Assembly: GCF_000317675.1 (NCBI RefSeq)
Contig: NC_019776.1
Location: forward strand, 3,410,001-3,474,000
Source of the DNA: Cyanobacterium aponinum PCC 10605
GTDB lineage: Bacteria; Cyanobacteriota; Cyanobacteriia; Cyanobacteriales; Cyanobacteriaceae
Direction: 5' to 3'
Length of the DNA: 64,000 nt
The translations under genes and the position numbers were made by a program. A model generated the notes under the pieces. The model did not search any database, was not told the origin of the DNA, and saw only the letters and a program-made list of their open reading frames with translations. Positions 9,730-18,986 of this stretch are shown here, piece by piece. Position 1 is the stretch's first letter. Each line of letters opens with the position of its first letter.

Positions 9730-10551
9730 ATGAAGCAATATCAAAGAAGCTCAATCCTAGTTATAGGAGGTGCAGAAGATAAGGTACACGGAAAAGAAAT
9801 TTTACAGAGTTTTTGGCATTGTGCAGGGGGAACATCTGCTATCATCGGTATTATTCCTTCGGCTTCAAGAGAGCCTACTATCATCGGGGAGCGCTACTTT
9901 AATATTTTCCGGGATATGGGTGCTAAAGATATCAGAGTGCTTGATGTGCGCGATCGCATCCATGGAGAAGATAAGGGTTATCAAGAATATGTAGAAGAGT
10001 GTACAGGTATATTTATGACTGGGGGGGATCAACTGCGATTGTGTGGATTATTAGCAGATACCCCTTTAATGGAAAGAATCCGTCAAAGAGTAAAATTAGG
10101 AGAAGTCACCCTTGCAGGAACAAGCGCAGGAGCGGCAGTAATGGGTCATCATATGATAGCAGGGGGAAGTAGTGGAGAATCCCCAAATCGAGCGTTGGTA
10201 GATATGGCCATGGGATTGGGAATCATTCCCGAAGTAATTGTGGATCAACATTTCCACAACCGTAACCGTATGGCAAGATTATTGAGTGCTATTTCTAGTC
10301 ATCCTGAAAGATTGGGTATCGGTATTGATGAAGACACTTGTGCTGTTTTCCATCACCATAATGAATTTATAGAAGTTTTGGGTAGAGGAACCGTTACAAT
10401 TGTTGATGCCCAAGCCATGAGTTACACCAATCAGGGAGATGTTTCGGCAGAAGCCCCTTTAGCTCTTCATAATCTGAGATTACATATTTTGGGACATGGT
10501 GATCGATATAATATCAAGAATCATCAACCCATTGCCGCAGTTGTTGAATAA
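9730..10551 (+). CDS. cphB: Cyanophycinase
   Basis: Serine exopeptidase of the S51 type, 273 residues, that degrades cyanophycin (multi-L-arginyl-poly-L-aspartate) to beta-Asp-Arg dipeptides, mobilising stored nitrogen in the cytoplasm. The nucleophile motif is AGTSAGAAVMG with Ser132; VDQHFHNRNRMARLL supplies conserved histidines; GGAEDK near the N terminus and MTGGDQLRL are family signatures. It lies 298 bases upstream of cphA in the same direction, the usual cyanobacterial order. Start at the ATG 9730. Confidence 0.97.
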   Translation: MKQYQRSSILVIGGAEDKVHGKEILQSFWHCAGGTSAIIGIIPSASREPTIIGERYFNIFRDMGAKDIRVLDVRDRIHGEDKGYQEYVEECTGIFMTGGDQLRLCGLLADTPLMERIRQRVKLGEVTLAGTSAGAAVMGHHMIAGGSSGESPNRALVDMAMGLGIIPEVIVDQHFHNRNRMARLLSAISSHPERLGIGIDEDTCAVFHHHNEFIEVLGRGTVTIVDAQAMSYTNQGDVSAEAPLALHNLRLHILGHGDRYNIKNHQPIAAVVE

Positions 10552-10849
10552 TTATGGGTGTTGCTTAATTATGATATGAAATGTACTGGAATTATGCCAA
10601 AATTGACACATCAAAATATTATCACTATTTCCTATTCCCCACCTAAACGAGAGACTATGTCTAAAATCAGCAACGCCTAATTATGAATTAATATCCATGA
10701 CCTTTAAAGCCGAGAAACTGTCGTCTGTTACTAGAGTTCTCAAAAAAATAAAGAAATGTTCAAGTTGAACAGTTAAAAAGAGCTTAAAAACGAGACACTT
10801 AAAATTGCGTCTAATATGATTGAACCGTTGGGAAACTTAATTAGAAATC

Positions 10850-13462
10850 ATGAAAATCCTCAAAACACAAACATTACGTGGACCTAATTACTGGAGCATT
10901 AGAAGACAAAAACTAATTCAAATGCGTTTGGATTTGGAAGATGTGGCCGAAAAGCCATCTAATCTCATTCCGGGGTTTTATGAAGGCTTAGTGGAAATTT
11001 TGCCCAGTTTAATTGAGCATTATTGTTCAAGGGATCATCGGGGGGGGTTTTTAGAAAGAGTACAAGAGGGAACTTATATGGGGCATATTGTGGAACACGT
11101 TGCCCTAGAGTTACAAGAATTGGCAGGAATGCCCGTCGGTTTTGGACGCACCAGAGAAACTTCTACTGCTGGAGTTTATAATGTTGTTTTTGAGTATGTT
11201 TATGAGGAAGCCGGGAGATATGCAGGAAGAGCAGCAGTAAGGCTTTGTAATGCTATTATCAATCATGGTGTTTATCCTCCAGAAGAATTAGCACAGGATT
11301 TAGCGGATTTAAGGGATTTACGGGCAAATTCTGCTTTAGGTCCTTCCACGGAAACTATTATCAAAGAAGCCGAAGCAAGAGACATTCCATGGTGTTTATT
11401 AAGTGCAAGGGCAATGGTTCAGTTAGGTTACGGAGTTAATCAACAACGCATTCAAGCTACTTTAAGCACTCATTCGAGTATTTTAGGAGTAGAATTAGCC
11501 TGTGATAAGGAAGGTACGAAAACAACCCTCGCAGAAGCTGGTATCCCTGTTCCTAGAGGTACTGTAATTCACTATCTGGATGAATTAGAAGATGCGATCG
11601 CAGATGTGGGTGGTTATCCTGTGGTAATTAAACCCCTTGATGGTAATCATGGTCGGGGTATCACCATTGATGTAGAAACACCAAAAGAAGCAGAAGAAGC
11701 CTATGATGTAGCTAGTGCCGCTTCTAAAAGTAGATCTATTATTGTAGAGAAATATTATAAGGGTAATGACCATCGTATTTTAGTCATAAATGGCAAACTG
11801 GTAGCCGTTGCGGAAAGAATACCTGCTCATGTTGTGGGAGACGGTTATTCTACTATTGAGGAGTTAATTGAAAAAACAAATCAAGATCCTAATCGAGGAG
11901 ATGGCCATGATAACGTTTTAACAAAAATAAGCGTCGATCGCACTTCCCTAGGAGTTTTGAGAAAACAAGGCTATGATATGGATACTCGCCTCAAAGAAGG
12001 AGAAATAGCCTATTTGAGAGCAACCGCCAACCTTAGTACCGGTGGTATTGCTATTGATCGCACTGATGATATACACCCAGAAAATATCTGGATAGCGGAA
12101 AGGGTTGCAAAAATAATCGGTTTAGACATTGCAGGGATTGACGTAGTTACCCCCGACATCACCAAACCTTTAAGGGAAGTTGACGGGGTGATTGTGGAAG
12201 TAAATGCCGCTCCCGGTTTCAGAATGCACGTAGCTCCTAGTGTGGGACTTCCTCGTAATGTGGCCGCTCCTGTATTAGATATGCTTTTCCCTGAAGATAA
12301 ATCTAGTCGCATCCCCATCTTAGCTGTAACAGGCACAAATGGTAAAACCACAACCACAAGACTTTTAGCCCATATTTATCGTCAAACTGGCAAAGTGGTG
12401 GGTTATACTTCCACTGATGGTATTTACTTAGGAGAATATTTAGTTGAAAAAGGAGATAATACTGGACCGTTAAGTGCAGGGGTTATTTTGAAAGATCCTA
12501 CGGTAGAAGTTGCGGTGTTAGAGTGTGCTAGAGGGGGTATTTTACGCTCAGGTTTAGCCTTTGATCGCTGTGATGTTGGCGTTGTACTTAATGTTGCGGC
12601 TGATCACTTAGGTTTAGGAGATATTGACACCATTGAGCAAATGGCAAGGGTTAAAGGGGTTATTGCAGAGGCAGTGAGTGCTGATGGTTATGCGGTTTTA
12701 AATGCAGATGATCCTTTGGTAGCGCAAATGGCTCAAAATGTCAAGGGGAAGGTGGCTTATTTTTCCATGAATCCTGATAACCCTATTATTACAGATCATC
12801 TAAGACGAGATGGCATGGCGGCAATATATGAAAATGGTTATGTCTCTATATATGAAGGAGAATGGACTCTCAGGGTAGAAAAAGCAGTTAATATGCCCGT
12901 CACCATGAAGGGAATGGCACCTTTTATGATTGCCAACGCTTTAGCCGCTTGTTTAGCCGCCTTCGTTAATGGGGTTGATATAGAGTTAATTCGTCAAGGA
13001 GTAAGAACTTTTAACCCGGGTGCAAACCAAACTCCCGGCAGAATGAATTTATTTGATCTGAGAGATTTTTCTGTTTTGATTGACTATGCCCACAATCCTG
13101 CTGGTTATGAGGCAGTGGGAGAATTTGTCAAAAATTGGCAGGGCGATCGCCTTGGTGTTATTGGTGGTCCTGGAGATAGACGAGATGAAGACTTAATGCT
13201 TTTAGGGCAAATAGCCGCTCGGATTTTTAACTATATCATTATTAAAGAAGACGATGATAGAAGGGGTCGAGAAAAGGGTGAAGTTGCCGATTTAATCCTT
13301 AAAGGTATGCTTTCAGAAAATCCCAATCAAGAACATATAGTCATTTTGGACGAAATTGAAGCCATAGAAACTGCTTTGAAAAAAGTAGATAAAGATGGTT
13401 TAGTGGTGATTTTCCCTGAAAGTGTGAGTCGTTCTATTGAGTTAGTGCAAAAGTATCAATAG
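10850..13462 (+). CDS. cphA: Cyanophycin synthetase
   Basis: ATP-dependent ligase, 870 residues, that extends cyanophycin by adding aspartate to the backbone and arginine to the side chain. The domains are the N-terminal cyanophycin-specific region (about 1-160), an ATP-grasp domain in the middle (about 215-480, with YPVVIKPLDGNHGRGI and VEVNAAPGFRMH) and a C-terminal Mur-ligase-like domain starting with the P-loop AVTGTNGKTTTTRLL near residue 490. The end, RSIELVQKYQ, is at full length. Together with cphB it forms a nitrogen-storage module. Confidence 0.98.
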   Translation: MKILKTQTLRGPNYWSIRRQKLIQMRLDLEDVAEKPSNLIPGFYEGLVEILPSLIEHYCSRDHRGGFLERVQEGTYMGHIVEHVALELQELAGMPVGFGRTRETSTAGVYNVVFEYVYEEAGRYAGRAAVRLCNAIINHGVYPPEELAQDLADLRDLRANSALGPSTETIIKEAEARDIPWCLLSARAMVQLGYGVNQQRIQATLSTHSSILGVELACDKEGTKTTLAEAGIPVPRGTVIHYLDELEDAIADVGGYPVVIKPLDGNHGRGITIDVETPKEAEEAYDVASAASKSRSIIVEKYYKGNDHRILVINGKLVAVAERIPAHVVGDGYSTIEELIEKTNQDPNRGDGHDNVLTKISVDRTSLGVLRKQGYDMDTRLKEGEIAYLRATANLSTGGIAIDRTDDIHPENIWIAERVAKIIGLDIAGIDVVTPDITKPLREVDGVIVEVNAAPGFRMHVAPSVGLPRNVAAPVLDMLFPEDKSSRIPILAVTGTNGKTTTTRLLAHIYRQTGKVVGYTSTDGIYLGEYLVEKGDNTGPLSAGVILKDPTVEVAVLECARGGILRSGLAFDRCDVGVVLNVAADHLGLGDIDTIEQMARVKGVIAEAVSADGYAVLNADDPLVAQMAQNVKGKVAYFSMNPDNPIITDHLRRDGMAAIYENGYVSIYEGEWTLRVEKAVNMPVTMKGMAPFMIANALAACLAAFVNGVDIELIRQGVRTFNPGANQTPGRMNLFDLRDFSVLIDYAHNPAGYEAVGEFVKNWQGDRLGVIGGPGDRRDEDLMLLGQIAARIFNYIIIKEDDDRRGREKGEVADLILKGMLSENPNQEHIVILDEIEAIETALKKVDKDGLVVIFPESVSRSIELVQKYQ

Positions 13463-13979
13463 GTTTCCATTAGGAATTGAGAAAGGGCAAAAGGCAAAGA
13501 AAAAAGGTCAAAGGGCAAGGGGCAAAGGGCAAAGGTAAATAACCTGAGTTCGGGATAAATTTTCATCTATGAATGATGAAGAAAAAAAGGCAAAAGGCAA
13601 GAGGCAAGAGGCGAACCCCCCTTTATCCCCCCTCAAGAGGGGGGAGGGCAAAGGAAAAATTAAGAATTAGGAATTAAAAACCCCGAACACTCATTATTTG
13701 TTACTCATTACTTTCTCTCAACACCTGCAACCTGCAACCTGAAACCTGACACCTACCCTTATCCAATACTCTTAAACCGAACTGAGGTTAAATAGTGTTG
13801 GGGTGAATAGTGAATAGTTGATAATTACTCATTACTTATTAGACTTATCCAAAAATTATGATTTTTGAACGGTATTTCGGGCATAAGACCCCGATTTATG
13901 GAGATGTCTGCCACTCCCCGAAACCTACGACCTGAAACCTGACACCTGAAACCTTTTTCCAAACTCCGAACTCTTAAAA
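13463..13979. repeat. 517-base repeat-rich gap (GGCAAAG heptamers, MITE A, ACCTGAA heptamers)
   Basis: No gene was seen between the 3' ends of cphA and the kinase gene. From 13480 the sequence is a degenerate tandem array of GGCAAAG/GGCAAAA heptamers, then MITE A copy 2 (13540-13790), then more heptamer-like text (GTGAATA, TTACTCA) and, near 13925-13955, repeats of the ACCTGAA type. The whole gap is repeat-derived. Confidence 0.7.
13540..13790. mobile_element. MITE family A, copy 2 (251 bp)
   Basis: The element is bounded by TAACCTGAGTTCGGG at the left and CCGAACTGAGGTTA at the right. The interior contains GGCAAGA heptamers, the CTCAAG/CTTGAG-type C/G palindrome, TTACTCA-type units and ACCTGCA/ACCTGAA units. 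By eye it differs from the copy at 23206-23456 at only three positions over 251 bases, which suggests recent duplication or recombination between copies. Confidence 0.85.
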
Positions 13980-15776
13980 TTACTTGCTCCAGAGTCGAAT
14001 CTCTAATCGGTTTTGCCGTTTTTGAATCATGCCTTGATAGTTGCTCAAATTGAATGAGCGTAAATCTGTTTCATTGTTCATTACTTGTGCGATCGCATCC
14101 TGTACTCCAGAGGTAATATTACCGTTGATAGCTTTATTGACAGTGGCAGTAATGGTTTCAAGATTACTTTGAGGGGAGATAATTAACTCTACTTGAATCA
14201 CTCTGTCTGTTTGATTATCGATGATATAGCTAATTTCTTGGATTTGAGGAGAATTTCCATTGTAACTAACGACGGTATTGCCTGAATCGGTTAAGTTTTT
14301 ATTTAAGGGTTGTCCCCATCTTTGATTCAATTCGCTGGCGGATGCCCCAATATTAGAAATTGCGAGAGGGGAAGCAGTTATTATGACGGGAGTTGAGTTA
14401 GGAGGCACTGTGTCAGGTTTTTTCTCGGTAATATTGCCTTGATTGCTTCCTATCTCAGTTTGATTTGTCTGAGGTTGCTCATTATCAATGGTTTTATCAG
14501 CAGGATTATTGTTATCAGTACTTTCTGGAATTTGGTTATCAGAGGTTTTGGGTTTATTAAAAGGGAAAGTTGAACGTTTATCTTGAGTTAAAGGATTATT
14601 TTCTTTTTGTTGTGGTAAATCTCCATCCACTGGATTTTCTAATTTGAGGTTATTAAAAGTAGTATCATTGTCGGTTGACCAGAAAAATTTATAACCAAAA
14701 AAGAAAGATGCGATCGCAACTAAAGACAGAAAAATTAAGGGTATAAAAGGATTAAGGCTAAAAGTTGATTCGGATTTAGATATAACTCTTTGGGTTGAGT
14801 TACGAGAAAGGTGAGATGAATTACGATTTTGAACAACTGCCTTAGTTTTTAAAGAAGTAGGAGTTGATGTATTAGAATATTGAGAAGAAGCTACAGAGTT
14901 AGTCGTTAATTTGCGACCAAAAGCAACGGTTTTCGCTTCCGATGGATAAACAGGCGGTTTTAAAGCAGACAACATTTCCTCTGCACTAGCAAATCTTTCC
15001 CTCGGATTAAAGCGAATGGCACGATCAATAACTCCAGCTAAATTAGTATGAAGAGAAGATATTTCCTGTCGCCAGAGAATTTCACCGCTACGGGAATCAG
15101 TTTGTAAATATTGAGGATTTTTCCCCGTCAATAAATAAATAGCCGTCAAACCTAAGCTATACAAATCACTGGAATAAATGGGGCGCCCTGCCGCTTGTTC
15201 TGAAGGCATATAACCCGGAGTACCAATTGCGATCGAGCTGGTATAATGACTTTTATCGTGGGCTAACTCCGTCATTGCCTCTTTAACCGCTCCAAAGTCA
15301 ATTAAAACGGGTAATTGATCATCGTAACGGCAAATAATATTATCTGGCTTTAAATCTCGGTGGATAATGTTGCGTTCATGGATAAATTGCAAAACAGGCA
15401 AAATCTGAATTAAAATCTTTTCTACTGCTTGGGAAGATAAAACCCCTTTCTGCTCTATCATTTCTTTTAAAGTTAAGCCATCAATCCATTCTTGCACCAA
15501 GAAAAAATTATTGTTTTCTTGAAAATAAGCATACAGTTGGGGTATTTGAGGATGATTTTCCCCTAAAGACTCTAAAATTCGAGCTTCCTGTAAAAAGCGA
15601 TCGCACATCCAAGAAGGTAAATTTGGTTCATGAATAATCGGCTTTAACTGCTTGATAACGCATTTTCTTGAGGAAGGTAAATGAGTATCCACCCCCAAGA
15701 ATGTTTCTCCAAAGCCCCCTCTGCCAAGACTTCTGATAATTTGATAGCGATTGTTTAATAGAGTTTGACTATTCAT
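13980..15776 (-). CDS. Ser/Thr protein kinase with C-terminal extension and one membrane segment
   Basis: Hanks-type kinase, 598 residues. Kinase domain at about 11-275: glycine loop LGRGGFGET (18-26), ATP-anchoring Lys42 in VIKQL, catalytic HRDLKPDN (139-146), DFG at 160-162, and GTPGYMPSEQ in the activation segment. A low-complexity linker is followed by one transmembrane helix near 347-366 (LIFLSLVAIASFFFGYKFF), an Asn/Gln/Pro-rich stretch, and a ~120-residue C-terminal domain, probably extracytoplasmic. The layout matches cyanobacterial Spk-type sensor kinases; the signal sensed is unknown. Divergent from lepB. Confidence 0.93.
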   Translation of the reverse strand: MNSQTLLNNRYQIIRSLGRGGFGETFLGVDTHLPSSRKCVIKQLKPIIHEPNLPSWMCDRFLQEARILESLGENHPQIPQLYAYFQENNNFFLVQEWIDGLTLKEMIEQKGVLSSQAVEKILIQILPVLQFIHERNIIHRDLKPDNIICRYDDQLPVLIDFGAVKEAMTELAHDKSHYTSSIAIGTPGYMPSEQAAGRPIYSSDLYSLGLTAIYLLTGKNPQYLQTDSRSGEILWRQEISSLHTNLAGVIDRAIRFNPRERFASAEEMLSALKPPVYPSEAKTVAFGRKLTTNSVASSQYSNTSTPTSLKTKAVVQNRNSSHLSRNSTQRVISKSESTFSLNPFIPLIFLSLVAIASFFFGYKFFWSTDNDTTFNNLKLENPVDGDLPQQKENNPLTQDKRSTFPFNKPKTSDNQIPESTDNNNPADKTIDNEQPQTNQTEIGSNQGNITEKKPDTVPPNSTPVIITASPLAISNIGASASELNQRWGQPLNKNLTDSGNTVVSYNGNSPQIQEISYIIDNQTDRVIQVELIISPQSNLETITATVNKAINGNITSGVQDAIAQVMNNETDLRSFNLSNYQGMIQKRQNRLEIRLWSK

Positions 15777-15932
15777 GTCCCCTAGGACTCTTTACAAAAT
15801 AGAACTTATCTATCATAACCTCAGTTCAATCTAAAATTATTTAATCGGATTGACTTAATCTAAAGACATCCCCTACTTTACTTAATTTTCAGTTACACTA
15901 AATAACCATAACCTAATCTTAGTTAAGAGATT

Positions 15933-16541
15933 ATGACGCAAAACTTTTCAGAGCAAGAATCCCCAAATCAAATTAATTCTAAGCAAAATCAGGAAAATCC
16001 TTGGATAGAAATAGCTAAAACCTTTGCCATGGCGGCAGTATTATCTTTCGGAATTCGTACCTTTGTTGCTGAAGCTCGTTATATTCCATCTTCTTCTATG
16101 GAACCCACTCTACAAATAAATGACCGTCTAATCATCGAAAAAATGACCTATCGCTTCAGAAATCCAGAAAGAGGAGATGTCATAGTTTTTAACGCCACAG
16201 AAGCCCTACAAGCACAAAATTTTTATGACGCTTTCATTAAACGTATCATTGGTTTACCCGGAGATACCGTTATGGTGAGAAATGGAGAAGTTATAGTTAA
16301 TGGCAAAGTTTTAAGGGAATTTTATATTAAGGAAGAACCAGAATACAATTATGGCCCCGTTACTGTTCCTGAAAACGAGTATTTAGTATTAGGAGACAAC
16401 CGTAATAATAGCTATGATTCTCACTATTGGGGATTTGTGCCTGATGATAAAATTATTGGCAGAGCATTTGTTCGCTTTTGGCCTCCTCAAAGAGTGGGTA
16501 CTATAGATGAACATCCTGTATTTGCTGAAACAACTAATTAA
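15933..16541 (+). CDS. lepB: Signal peptidase I
   Basis: Membrane-bound serine protease, 202 residues, that removes signal peptides from exported proteins. One N-terminal membrane helix (about 29-46) precedes the catalytic SSSMEPTL, with nucleophile Ser55; the general base Lys103 lies in KRIIGLPGD; the family box [14 protein letters not shown] is intact. Standard length for a cyanobacterial LepB. Its stop codon TAA at 16539-16541 coincides with the first bases of MITE A copy 3, so the element defines the end of the protein. Confidence 0.96.
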   Translation: MTQNFSEQESPNQINSKQNQENPWIEIAKTFAMAAVLSFGIRTFVAEARYIPSSSMEPTLQINDRLIIEKMTYRFRNPERGDVIVFNATEALQAQNFYDAFIKRIIGLPGDTVMVRNGEVIVNGKVLREFYIKEEPEYNYGPVTVPENEYLVLGDNRNNSYDSHYWGFVPDDKIIGRAFVRFWPPQRVGTIDEHPVFAETTN

Positions 16542-16864
16542 TCTGAGTTCGATATAAAATTGTCGGTTAGGTTAGGCAAGAGGCAAGAGGCAAACCCCCC
16601 TTTATCCCCCCTCGAGAGGGGCAGGGCTGTTTCATTTTCGAGAAAAAAAAGAGCGGGAGATAAGGGGAGAGGGAGATGGGGGGATTTTTGACTTGCAGAT
16701 TTTAAGTAAGAATAAAAAATCTTGAAACAATCAATTAATCATAATAAATTATCAAAACTCATTACTCATTACTCGTTACTTATTACTTTCTCCAACACCT
16801 GCAACCTGAAACCCGACACCTGACACCTACTCTTATCCGATATTCTTAAACCGAACTGAGGTTA
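16539..16864. mobile_element. MITE family A, copy 3 (326 bp, longest copy)
   Basis: The left end TAATCTGAGTTCG is a slightly diverged family A inverted repeat and overlaps the lepB stop codon. The right end CCGAACTGAGGTTA is typical. The interior includes GGCAAGA heptamers, a CTCGAG palindrome block near 16600-16625, an unrelated A-rich insert around 16640-16760, TTACTCA-type heptamers and ACCTGCA-type heptamers. It fills most of the lepB-psb27 gap; the remaining bases to 16942 should hold the psb27 promoter. Confidence 0.75.
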
Positions 16865-16942
16865 ATATTAGAAAACTATTACCGTGAAGATGGTCATAAT
16901 TGAGATAAAATTTTAAGGGATAAAATACAATTTCCCATAATC

Positions 16943-17350
16943 ATGATTAAATCATATCTACGTAAAATAATCTCTTTAGTTTTAATTGTTACTATTGCTT
17001 TATTTAGTTTTAGTCAAGGTGCGATCGCACTTACAGGTAAATATACTGATGATACTTTAACTGTTATTGAAGATTTAACCCAAGTTATTGAAACACCTGC
17101 AGACGCTTCTATTGAAGTAAAAAGAGAAAATCAAACCCTTGCCCGTAAACAGATTAATGATTACGTTTCTCGCTACCGTAAAAATAATAAATATAGCGGT
17201 TTAAAATCTTTTACCACTATGCAAACCGCCCTCAATTCCTTAGCGGGTTATTACACTTCTTATGGTAATCGCCCAATGCCTGAAAAGTTGAAAAAGCGTC
17301 TTTTACAAGAATTTAAACAAGTAGAATTTGCTATTAAAAAAGGTTATTAA
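16943..17350 (+). CDS. psb27: Photosystem II assembly protein Psb27, without lipobox cysteine
   Basis: Luminal assembly and repair factor of photosystem II, 135 residues, which binds CP43/CP47-containing intermediates before the manganese cluster forms. The mature part carries the family signature (DTLTVIEDL, INDYVSRYR, GLKSFTTMQTALNSLAGYY, MPEKLKKRLLQEF). The N terminus is a hydrophobic signal segment (LVLIVTIALFSF), but no cysteine occurs anywhere before LTGKYTDD. Well-studied cyanobacterial Psb27 proteins are lipoproteins with a Cys in this position. Here the sequence GAIALTG instead offers an AIA signal peptidase I site, and the codons for GAIA lie in a HIP1 octamer. Confidence 0.93.
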   Translation: MIKSYLRKIISLVLIVTIALFSFSQGAIALTGKYTDDTLTVIEDLTQVIETPADASIEVKRENQTLARKQINDYVSRYRKNNKYSGLKSFTTMQTALNSLAGYYTSYGNRPMPEKLKKRLLQEFKQVEFAIKKGY

Positions 17351-17563
17351 TTCAATTTGAAATTAAGAAAAGTTTAAGTTTAAAGAGTAGGGGGTAAAAG
17401 GCAAGAGGCAAACCCCTCTGTGTCTCCCCTTAAAAGAAACCTCCCTTGCCTTCTCGAGAGAGGAGGGCAAAAGTGTTTATTTAATTAACACGCTTCCCTG
17501 ACACTTTATCTCCCTAATACCCCAATACCCTATCATCATAAAACAAAGATTCTTCTATAACTT
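17351..17563. repeat. Short repeat-filled gap downstream of psb27
   Basis: No gene was seen. It contains a GGCAAGAGGCAAAC block, a degenerate CTCGAGAG palindrome near 17450 and pyrimidine-rich text. This resembles the interior of MITE A without its inverted-repeat ends. Confidence 0.5.
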
Positions 17564-18730
17564 ATGAATGAAGATAATTTTTTTGATATTTATCACCATA
17601 GTTTAAATAAACATAAAGAGGAATTATGTGGGGATAAAGTCAAATTTACTAAAGGAGAATCTAAAAGTACTATTGTTCTTTCTGATGGTTTAGGAAGTGG
17701 TGTTAAAGCGAATATATTAGCAACTCTCACCACTGAGATGTTAATTACTATGCTTGATGCAGATTTGCCCTTAAAAGAAGTGATAGAAACCATTGCGGGG
17801 ACTTTGCCACGATGTCAGATGCGAAATATTGCTTATGCCACTTTCACTATTATTACAATTAGTCATCATGACAATAAATTTGAGGTAATTAACTTTGATA
17901 ATCCTCCTATTTTTCTTCTGAAAAAGGGCAGAATAGAAAAACTTATTCCAACAACGGAAGTGATTTTAGATAAAAAGATTAACTATTATCAAGGAGTATT
18001 AGAAAGAGGCGATTTTTTGGGAGCAATTAGCGATGGTATTTTGTATGCTGGCTTAGGTAATACTATGAATTTTGGTTGGGGATGGGATAATATTGCCAAG
18101 TTTTTAGAAACTGTTTTTCTGACAAAAGCTAGTAATTCTCGTAAAATTATTGAACAGGTGGTTCAAGAAACCAAAAAGCTCTACTGTAATCATATCGGTG
18201 ATGATGCGACTTTTGTGGGTGTGTATGTGCGCAAACCTAAGCCTTTAATGATATTTACAGGGCCTCCTTTAGATCCTAGCAAAGATGAAGATTATGCAGA
18301 ACAATTATTAAGTTTTGCTGGACGTAAAATTATTTGTGGTGGTACAACAGGTAATATTGTTGCTAATTATATGGCAGAAACTATTGATATAGATATTGCT
18401 ACGATGACAAAAGAGCTACCTCCTATCGGTAAATTGAAAGAAATTGATTTAGTCACAGAGGGAATTTTAACTATTTCTAAAGCGAAAGAGTTGTTAAACT
18501 TTTGTCAATTTGATATTAGTAGATTACCAACGGTGCGTAATAGTGCGGTGTTATTAGCAAAGGAAATTTTAGAAGCTGATTCTATTTATTTTTTAGTGGG
18601 ACAACAAATTAATGAGTTTTATCAAAATCCTCTTTTACCCAAAAATATTTCTATTCGCCGCAGTTTAATTGAGGAATTAGTGCAGTTATTAAGAGAAAAT
18701 CAAAAAAAAGTTATTCTTGAATATTGTTAA
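17564..18730 (+). CDS. SpoIIE-type PP2C phosphatase with extra C-terminal domain
   Basis: Metal-dependent Ser/Thr phosphatase of the SpoIIE/PP2C fold, 388 residues, soluble. Metal-binding acidic residues are visible at LSDGLGSG (Asp41), AISDGILYAG and GDDATFVGV. After about residue 225 a separate conserved C-terminal region follows (MIFTGPPLDPSKDEDYAEQL, KIICGGTTGNIVANYMAE). Similar two-part proteins occur next to hydrogenase genes in other bacteria (from memory), and the next gene here is a hydrogenase maturation protease, 256 bases downstream on the same strand with a MITE between them. A regulatory link to hydrogenase is inference. Confidence 0.85.
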   Translation: MNEDNFFDIYHHSLNKHKEELCGDKVKFTKGESKSTIVLSDGLGSGVKANILATLTTEMLITMLDADLPLKEVIETIAGTLPRCQMRNIAYATFTIITISHHDNKFEVINFDNPPIFLLKKGRIEKLIPTTEVILDKKINYYQGVLERGDFLGAISDGILYAGLGNTMNFGWGWDNIAKFLETVFLTKASNSRKIIEQVVQETKKLYCNHIGDDATFVGVYVRKPKPLMIFTGPPLDPSKDEDYAEQLLSFAGRKIICGGTTGNIVANYMAETIDIDIATMTKELPPIGKLKEIDLVTEGILTISKAKELLNFCQFDISRLPTVRNSAVLLAKEILEADSIYFLVGQQINEFYQNPLLPKNISIRRSLIEELVQLLRENQKKVILEYC

Positions 18731-18747
18731 GTTATGACATAAATTTT

Positions 18748-18962
18748 GGCTCTATCACTTCTCGTCGTGTAAATTATTAGTTAGGGTAGGTGTCAGGTTG
18801 CAGGTTGCAGGTGTCAGGTTTAGGGGAGTAATGAGTAATGAGTAACGAGTAATTATCAACTATTGACTATTGACTATTCACTGTTCACTATTTACCTTTG
18901 CCCATTGCCCTTTTAACTTTTTCTCTTGGCTTTAATTTATCATAACCACACTCTGAAGAACC
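18748..18962. mobile_element. MITE family B, copy 2 (215 bp) with 8-bp target duplication
   Basis: The element begins GGCTCTATCACTTC and ends CTCTGAAGAACC. It is flanked by the exact 8-bp repeat TAAATTTT (18740-18747 and 18963-18970). It is the reverse complement of copy 1 at 8345-8546 with small changes and the same heptamer arrays (GTGTCAGGTTGCAGG, TTGACTA units). It separates the SpoIIE-type gene from the hydrogenase protease gene. Confidence 0.87.
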
Positions 18963-18986
18963 TAAATTTTTTGCCCTAAATTAAGA

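Noticed and set aside
15817-15860. Possible mini copy of MITE A upstream of lepB (TAACCTCAGTTC...GGATTGACTTA)
   Set aside because: Only about 44 bases with poorly matching ends; too degenerate to call an element.
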